From CAZVKN01 sp964627035 (GTDB lineage: Bacteria > Electryoneota > AABM5-125-24 > Hatepunaeales > Hatepunaeaceae), in contig CAZVKN010000028.1 in assembly GCA_964627035.1 (NCBI GenBank), positions 1-35,702 of the forward strand: DNA of 35,702 nt, written 5' to 3'. The position numbers and the translations under genes are program-made. Below are positions 30,643 to 35,702 of this stretch, in pieces (position 1 is the first letter of the stretch; each line of letters opens with the position of its first letter). The notes beneath the pieces were generated by a model. The model did no database searches. It saw nothing but the letters and a program-made list of their open reading frames with translations, and was not told the origin of the DNA.

Positions 30643-33021
30643 ATGACATACAAAATCCTAAACACTCGCGTTCCACGCGTAGATGCCGTTGACAAGGTAA
30701 CCGGCAAAGCCCAATACACCGATGATTTATCACGTCCGGGGATGTTACGCTGTGCTATTCTGCACAGTCCGATAGCTCACGGTAAAATACTCAACATTGA
30801 TACATCACGCGCATTGAAACTACCCGGTGTCAAAGCAATCGTTACAGGCAAAGAAGCTGGAAGTATCAAATATGGAGTATCTCCTGCCCGTTACGACGAG
30901 AATATACTGGCACTTGACAGAGTCAGATATGTCGGGGATGAGGTTGCTGCCGTAGCTGCAGTTGACATTGACACTGCGTTGGAAGCTGTCAGCTTGATTG
31001 ATGTGGACTACGAGGAGTTGCCACCGGTACTGGATGGTCTGAAAGCTATGGAAGACGATCAGCCACAACTCCACGAGAAATACAAGAACAACGTCTGCGC
31101 TCAAGTTCACTGGAACTTTGGTGATTGCGATGCTGTTGAGGAGGAAGCCGATTACATCCGTACCGACAAGTTATCATCCATGATGCAGGATGGCGCATTC
31201 ATTGAACCACAATCTATTCTATCGGAATTTGACGCATCCGGCAGATTGACTATGTACAGTTCGACTCAAGCTCCTCATTATATCCAGCGTACACTTGCAA
31301 TGGCGTTAGACATTCCATTGGAAAAGGTTAGAGTAGTCAAACCAGCTGTCGGTGGAGGATTTGGACCTAAAGCTTCGTGCTCGACGGCTGAATTGGTTAC
31401 GTGTATGTTGGCGCGTGAAACGGGTCGTCCGGTTAAGATGACATTTGATAGGGAGCAAGTATTTTTACATTCGCGTGCTCGGCATCAGTTCTTTCATACC
31501 ATGACTACGGGTGTTAAGAAAGACGGTACAATCCTATTCTTGAAGCATAATTGCGTATTGGATGGTGGAGCAGTTGCGAGTTTTGGGATTGCAACAGTTT
31601 ATTATGCCGGATCTCTGCTTGGTGGACCTTATCGTCTGAAGAATATGAAATATGATGGCTATCGTGTAGTTACAAACAAGCCTGCCAGCGGTGCTCAGAG
31701 GGGTCACGGAGCGGTTATCGCACGTGCACTGTTTGAAACTCAATTGGATCGGATTGCAATGGAAATAGGAATGGATCCGGTTGAATTGAGGTTAAAAAAT
31801 GTAATGGAGACAGGGGAGACTACCTGTAACGAGCTGTTTATGTCCAGTCTCGGAATGCGTGAATGTCTTGAGGGTGTGCGTGATAAGACAAATTGGACAG
31901 ATGTTTGGAGAGATAATCAAGAACAAAAGAAAAGTGAGAAAGTAAGAAAGGGAGAAGGGAAGAAAGTGCGAGGGATTGGATCAGCGTGTGGATTTTTCGT
32001 ATCGGGAGCGGGGTATCCGATTTATCGTTCCAATACTCCTCACGCTACGGTGGTTACGCGATTGAATGAGATGGGTGGCTCGGCAATTGTCGAGTCAGGT
32101 GCTGCGGACATCGGTCAGGGTTCGGATACAATGCTGGCGATGATTACAGCTGAAGTGCTCGGTATTCAACTGGATCAAGTCAAGGTACTTTCGGGTGATA
32201 GCGATCTGTCTGTGGATTTGGGTGCGTATTCCAGTAGAACAACGTTAATGGCAGGTCATGCCGCTAAGGAAGCAGCTGAAAGTTGTCTAAATCAGGTCTT
32301 TGAGGTGATTGCGAAAAGGTTGGATATTGGTGCGGATGATTTATTCATAGAAGATAGTTATGTTAAGTATCGAAAAGGTGATCTTGACTTTAGTTCAATC
32401 CGGGAAGAATTTGCGTTTGAGCATCGCGGGTTCGTAGATATTCCTGAGACCGAATTTCTGACATTCAAAGAGGCAACTCGTATCGCTTTCATAGACAAGG
32501 GCACTATTGTTGGAACGGGCAGTTATCATCCACCGAAGCTCGGTGGAACGTTCAAAGGTGCGGCGGTTGGGACATCGCCGGCGTTCGGATGTTCGGCGCA
32601 GATTGCTGAGGTTGAGGTGGACACTGAAACCGGTGAAGTTAGTGTGTTGAAAGTAACCGGTGCGCATGACTGCGGATTTGCGATCAATCGGACGCAAGTT
32701 GAAGGTCAAATGCAGGGTTCGATATCTATGGGAATGGGTGAAGCATTAATGGAAGAGGTGATATTTGACAAATGCGGTAACATCATGAACTCGAACCTCG
32801 CCGAGTACAAAATACCGACTTCAATGGATATGGGGCAGCTTGACTCAATCATCGTTGAGACAATCGAACCACGCGGTCCATTTGGTGCTAAAGAGGTCGG
32901 TGAAGGAGCTATCATGCCGACCATTCCGGCTATTCTGAACGCTATCTACGATGCGACCGGAGTTCAGATCACTCAGTTGCCTGCCACACCTGAAAGGATT
33001 ATATTGAATATGAAGGGTTAA
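30643..33021 (+). CDS. molybdenum hydroxylase large subunit (xanthine dehydrogenase family)
   Basis: This 792-residue molybdopterin-cytosine-dinucleotide binding subunit belongs to the xanthine oxidase family, which also holds aldehyde oxidases, CO dehydrogenase and 4-hydroxybenzoyl-CoA reductase. The N-terminal domain spans about 1-130. VGGGFGPKAS near 239-248 and the C-terminal active-site glutamate E754 in GAKEVGEG are present, so it should be catalytic. The FAD and [2Fe-2S] subunits that normally adjoin it are missing from the window. A Lys/Glu/Gln-rich insertion (about 424-443) encoded by a purine run interrupts the conserved core between domains. Substrate unknown. Confidence 0.9.
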   Translation: MTYKILNTRVPRVDAVDKVTGKAQYTDDLSRPGMLRCAILHSPIAHGKILNIDTSRALKLPGVKAIVTGKEAGSIKYGVSPARYDENILALDRVRYVGDEVAAVAAVDIDTALEAVSLIDVDYEELPPVLDGLKAMEDDQPQLHEKYKNNVCAQVHWNFGDCDAVEEEADYIRTDKLSSMMQDGAFIEPQSILSEFDASGRLTMYSSTQAPHYIQRTLAMALDIPLEKVRVVKPAVGGGFGPKASCSTAELVTCMLARETGRPVKMTFDREQVFLHSRARHQFFHTMTTGVKKDGTILFLKHNCVLDGGAVASFGIATVYYAGSLLGGPYRLKNMKYDGYRVVTNKPASGAQRGHGAVIARALFETQLDRIAMEIGMDPVELRLKNVMETGETTCNELFMSSLGMRECLEGVRDKTNWTDVWRDNQEQKKSEKVRKGEGKKVRGIGSACGFFVSGAGYPIYRSNTPHATVVTRLNEMGGSAIVESGAADIGQGSDTMLAMITAEVLGIQLDQVKVLSGDSDLSVDLGAYSSRTTLMAGHAAKEAAESCLNQVFEVIAKRLDIGADDLFIEDSYVKYRKGDLDFSSIREEFAFEHRGFVDIPETEFLTFKEATRIAFIDKGTIVGTGSYHPPKLGGTFKGAAVGTSPAFGCSAQIAEVEVDTETGEVSVLKVTGAHDCGFAINRTQVEGQMQGSISMGMGEALMEEVIFDKCGNIMNSNLAEYKIPTSMDMGQLDSIIVETIEPRGPFGAKEVGEGAIMPTIPAILNAIYDATGVQITQLPATPERIILNMKG

Positions 33022-33027
33022 GAGTAG

Positions 33028-33059
33028 AATCTGCTTAATCCGCTTCATCTGCTGAGAAT
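33028..33059 (-). repeat. repeat family S, single copy
   Basis: On the reverse strand it reads ATTCTCAGCAGATGAAG and continues CGGATTAAGCAGATT, nearly identical to 5971-6002. No partner arm is visible nearby. Confidence 0.8.
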
Positions 33060-33077
33060 TCTTAAGGAGAAAGTTTT

Positions 33078-33269
33078 ATGAATGGAAATGGTAACATATC
33101 AAGAGGCTACAACGTCATCTATGAACCTGCTGAAGAGGGAGGTTATATTGTAACAGTGCCTGCGTCACCTGGGTTAGTTACTGAGGGTGATACACTTGAG
33201 GAAGCAAAGGAGATGGCGGAAGACGCGATCAAGTGTCATCTGATGTCGCTGATGAAAAGAAAACAATGA
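33078..33269 (+). CDS. HicB-like antitoxin family protein, orphan
   Basis: This 63-residue protein has the partial RNase H fold of HicB: YNVIYEPAEEGGYIVTVP, then SPGLVTEGDTLEEA and a helix KEMAEDAIKCHL. It has a good AAGGAG ahead of the ATG. There is no C-terminal DNA-binding domain, and no HicA toxin (a short double-stranded RNA-binding protein) lies on either side within the window. It may be a solitary regulator or the relic of a lost toxin-antitoxin pair. Confidence 0.85.
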   Translation: MNGNGNISRGYNVIYEPAEEGGYIVTVPASPGLVTEGDTLEEAKEMAEDAIKCHLMSLMKRKQ

Positions 33270-33288
33270 CTACAATAAGATAATTCCA

Positions 33289-33347
33289 AACAAGGCTACA
33301 CACGATACACAGGATTTCTTATCCTGATCATCCTGCACATCCTTGTT
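33289..33347. repeat. inverted repeat of the AACAAGG family
   Basis: AACAAGG (33289-33295) pairs with CCTTGTT (33341-33347) around an inner AGGAT-TTCTT-ATCCT hairpin (33311-33325). The arms relate to those of 30486-30613. Confidence 0.65.
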
Positions 33348-33388
33348 AAATATGTTTTAAGCACACACTAATTTACGGAGAGAGAATC

Positions 33389-35185
33389 ATGAAAACGGCG
33401 ATAATTTTACTAACACTGATCCTCGCATTAGCATCTTATGCTGAGGTCATCAACGTCCCGGACGATCACGAGACGATTCAAGGTGCGATTGACGCTTCGG
33501 AAGATGGTGATACGGTTTTGGTAGCACCGGGTGAGTTTATTGAGAACATTGACTTTGACGGCAAAGCTATTGCTGTCATTGGAAATCCTGATGATCCAAG
33601 TGAAACAGTTATTGACGGTGATGCTAACGGTAGTAGTGTGGTTGTGTTCAGGAATGAGGAAGGTGAGAATTCAGTGCTGAGGGGATTCACAATTTGGAAT
33701 GGCTTGACAGACTGGGGTGGTGGAATATATTGTAATGAGACAAATCCTTCATTGAGTAATCTCATAGTTCAGGAAAATCGTGCAACCCGCTCTGGAGGAG
33801 GAATATACTGTACAAATAGTATAGATATGATAATTAGAAATTGTTCTATCTTATCAAATGTTGCAGAAGATGAGGAAGAGGATCATAATGTTGGAGGTGG
33901 AATTGTCATTACTGCTTCAAATGCGTTACTTGAGCAGGTAATCATAGCAAATAACCTCGCTGAAAATTATGGTGGTGGTTTATGGGTAGGCGGATATACC
34001 TCAAATGTCACTATCATCAACTGCCAAATACTTAGGAATAGTTCAGTTAGAGGTGGCGGAATCTATAAATCATCCAGTACACTTAATTTAAATGGTGTTG
34101 TTATTGCGGATAATGAAGGGGATTATGGTGGTGGAATATTCAATCATAACTCTGGACACTTAAACCTTTCAAATGTTACCATGACCAATAATGTTGCTAC
34201 TACTGATTTTCCTGCTCCTGGTGGTGGAATTCACTCACACGGCAACTCCCACATTACATTAATTGGTTCAATTCTTTGGGATAATGAACCTGAAGAAGTA
34301 GGATTTAATTTGCCTAATAGAATTACATTATCGTACTCCGACTTTGCTGGAGGTGATGATGGTATTGTTTTTGCCCACCAACTTCATAATCGAAATCGAA
34401 GGTATATTGTATTTTGGGAAGACGGTTGCATAGACGAAGACCCCCAATTTGCTGATCCCGACGAAGGCGACTACCACCTAACCGCAGACTCCCCTTGTAT
34501 TGACGCAGGTGATCTCGATGCAGAGCTTGACCCGGATGGCACCCGCGCTGACATGGGAGCATTTTACTTCCATCAACGGGATATTGAGATTGATGTGGAA
34601 GAGTTAGTGTTTGAGCCAGTTGAAGCGGGTGAAATTGACAGTCTGCCGTTGGTGGTGCGGAATGTGGGAAATAATCCGTTGACAATCAATTATTCAATGT
34701 CGTTGAATAATCCACGCTTTCGGGTTCACAATGAAAATGAAGATATTGAGATAGAAGCACTTAGCGATTATACAATTTGGGTGACTTTCATGCCTGATTC
34801 TGCATTAAGTTATGCGGCATCACTTCTGATAGAGTCGGATGATCCTGATGAAGGTGAGATAGAGATAGCAATTGAAGGTGAAGCTTTCACCGACATAGAG
34901 CAAGATGATGCGTTACATCCACTGGAGTTTGCCATCACCGGAACATACCCCAATCCGTTCAATTCGACAGCGACGATTGAGTTCACGCTTCCGGTTTCGC
35001 AAGCTGTGACAGTTGGAATCTATGCACCTTCAGGGCAGAAGATTGACTCTTTTGATCTGCAGTCATCAAGCTCAGGTTACAATTCACTGTCATGGAACGG
35101 GTCTGAAATATCATCCGGCATCTATATTGTGAGGCTGCGGAGCGCAGATGAAGTCAGAACTGCCAAACTATTGTGCATAAAATAA
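33389..35185 (+). CDS. secreted beta-helix protein with type IX secretion sorting domain
   Basis: This 598-residue exported protein has a clear signal peptide (MKTAIILLTLILALASYA, cleavage after residue 18). The segment INVPDDHETIQGAIDASEDGDTV starts a right-handed parallel beta-helix (about 20-340) with repeated GGGI turns, closed by the DSPCIDAGD motif seen in polymorphic outer-membrane-like repeat proteins. A beta-sandwich of the ASPM/SPD-2/Hydin or choice-of-anchor D type follows (about 395-500). The C-terminal 79 residues begin YPNPFNSTATIEF (520 on) and form a Por secretion (T9SS type A) sorting domain. It is probably surface-attached or released, and may bind or cut polysaccharide, though no catalytic residues can be named. 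A GGAGAGAG site precedes the ATG. Confidence 0.9.
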   Translation: MKTAIILLTLILALASYAEVINVPDDHETIQGAIDASEDGDTVLVAPGEFIENIDFDGKAIAVIGNPDDPSETVIDGDANGSSVVVFRNEEGENSVLRGFTIWNGLTDWGGGIYCNETNPSLSNLIVQENRATRSGGGIYCTNSIDMIIRNCSILSNVAEDEEEDHNVGGGIVITASNALLEQVIIANNLAENYGGGLWVGGYTSNVTIINCQILRNSSVRGGGIYKSSSTLNLNGVVIADNEGDYGGGIFNHNSGHLNLSNVTMTNNVATTDFPAPGGGIHSHGNSHITLIGSILWDNEPEEVGFNLPNRITLSYSDFAGGDDGIVFAHQLHNRNRRYIVFWEDGCIDEDPQFADPDEGDYHLTADSPCIDAGDLDAELDPDGTRADMGAFYFHQRDIEIDVEELVFEPVEAGEIDSLPLVVRNVGNNPLTINYSMSLNNPRFRVHNENEDIEIEALSDYTIWVTFMPDSALSYAASLLIESDDPDEGEIEIAIEGEAFTDIEQDDALHPLEFAITGTYPNPFNSTATIEFTLPVSQAVTVGIYAPSGQKIDSFDLQSSSSGYNSLSWNGSEISSGIYIVRLRSADEVRTAKLLCIK

Positions 35186-35194
35186 GGAAAATTT

Positions 35195-35228
35195 TCCGGT
35201 AGGTGTTTATGGATTAACACTTACCGGA
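35195..35228. terminator. hairpin terminator between convergent coding regions
   Basis: TCCGGTAGGTGTT pairs with AACACTTACCGGA over 13 positions including one G-T, with an eight-base loop. On the + strand no T-run follows. On the - strand AAAATTTT follows, which suits the reverse-strand remnant that ends at 35241. Confidence 0.6.
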
Positions 35229-35240
35229 CAGCCCCACCAG

Positions 35241-35571
35241 CTACACTTGCTTCACGCAGTTGCGGAAAGCCTCAGCGAAACGACCTCCTACGATTGCAGC
35301 ATCCTGCGGGACATCCTTTTGTTAGTTCAGTTCAGAGTACATCCCGATAATTCGGGATGTTTTCCTCATACACAGGCTAAAGCCTGAACCCTGAACCAGA
35401 ATCATGCTTTAGCGTGTCTCCCGTCAAGGTACGATGCATGAAAAACGCCGTTGTGCGGCGTGACTCATTCGCGATAACCTCGTCTTCAGTCCTTATGAAA
35501 TAGGGCGACCACTCGAACTTATATTTTTCGTCGAGTTTCAATACTGGATCTGTTTTTATGATATAGTGAAC
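35241..35571 (-). pseudogene. probable decayed reverse-strand gene broken by repeats
   Basis: Two protein-like open stretches read on the reverse strand. One (35571-35377) has 64 codons, includes EWSPYFIRTEDEVIANES and then RRTTAFFMHRTL, and runs into repeat DNA before its stop. The other (35321-35241) has 26 codons including DVPQDAAIVGGRFAEAF and ends in TAG 13 bases before a hairpin that can terminate it. They are in different frames and have no proper start, with palindromes between them. The reading is that one small gene was interrupted by repeat insertion. I do not recognise the family. The hairpin ACGCCG-TTGTG-CGGCGT (35445-35461) lies inside the first stretch. The remainder, 35572-35702, is AT-rich with a twice-repeated TAGTGAA and no gene. 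Confidence 0.35.
35339..35416. repeat. cluster of three palindromes inside the gene remnant
   Basis: In order they are ACATCCCGA-TAAT-TCGGGATGT (35339-35360), CAGGCT-AA-AGCCTG (35373-35386) and CATGCT-TT-AGCGTG (35403-35414). The last two match, in reverse order, the inner element of the 9279-9393 repeat. Confidence 0.75.
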
Positions 35572-35702
35572 TTAGTGAAGTAAGTGTAGCTATATTTGGT
35601 GACAATATGCGGAGTAAAAGCACGAATATCAAGCTAAAACATTAAATTATGGTAATTAGTTAAGGTTTTGCACAAAGTTAGTTAGATAATTGACCAAGAT
35701 TT

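Noticed and set aside
35564..35590. Nine-base direct repeats (TAGTGAACT, TAGTGAAGT, a degenerate third) as an operator
   Set aside because: Only two good copies exist and no intact gene is placed to be controlled by them.

Overview
The window carries about 31 protein genes, all on the + strand, plus one tRNA on the - strand. It looks like a chromosomal piece of an uncultured Gram-negative bacterium of the FCB superphylum (a Marinimicrobia, KSB1, Electryoneota or Latescibacterota-like lineage; I cannot place it more finely). The grounds are a secreted protein with a type IX secretion (Por) C-terminal sorting domain of the YPNPFN type, a long SecA with the enlarged preprotein-binding region and SEC-C tail typical of Bacteroidetes/Chlorobi relatives, a lipoprotein-type signal in a SpoIID protein, and moderate-to-low GC.

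Region 1 (1-11611) is a catabolic island for leucine and short acyl-CoAs. It holds a methylglutaconyl-CoA hydratase (LiuC-like), the alpha part of a 3-methylcrotonyl/propionyl-CoA type carboxylase split into biotin carboxylase and biotin carrier proteins, a GlcF-like two-cluster Fe-S protein, two acyl-CoA dehydrogenases, an MBL-fold hydrolase, a thiolase, a 3-hydroxybutyryl-CoA dehydrogenase, and IlvE, the aminotransferase that opens leucine degradation. Almost every spacer holds a different palindromic repeat family, some nested inside one another.

Region 2 (11619-20426) is compact housekeeping: nusB, secA (preceded by a possible 49-codon leader ORF that overlaps its start by ATGA), then smg-topA-xerC-hpf-hprK with overlaps or tiny gaps. 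A terminator and a reverse-strand tRNA-Arg(ACG) close it.

Region 3 (20684-26868) starts at a textbook TTGACA-17-TATATT promoter and runs dapA-dapB-lysC (lysine/diaminopimelate synthesis), then a SPOR-SpoIID peptidoglycan lipoprotein without a recognisable start codon, rsmI and rlmB. Region 4 (27152-30468) starts at another TTGACA-17-TATATT promoter and runs dnaX, ybaB, a GnnA-like oxidoreductase and an ICMT-like methyltransferase.

Region 5 (30486-35702) is loosely packed accessory DNA: an orphan molybdenum hydroxylase large subunit, an orphan HicB-like protein, the secreted beta-helix protein, and a terminal spacer with what looks like a decayed reverse-strand gene broken by repeats. I found no CRISPR array, prophage, transposase or clearly new defence system. 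The most unusual signals are the nested intergenic palindromes, the secA leader ORF, the start-less SpoIID lipoprotein and the reverse-strand gene remnant.
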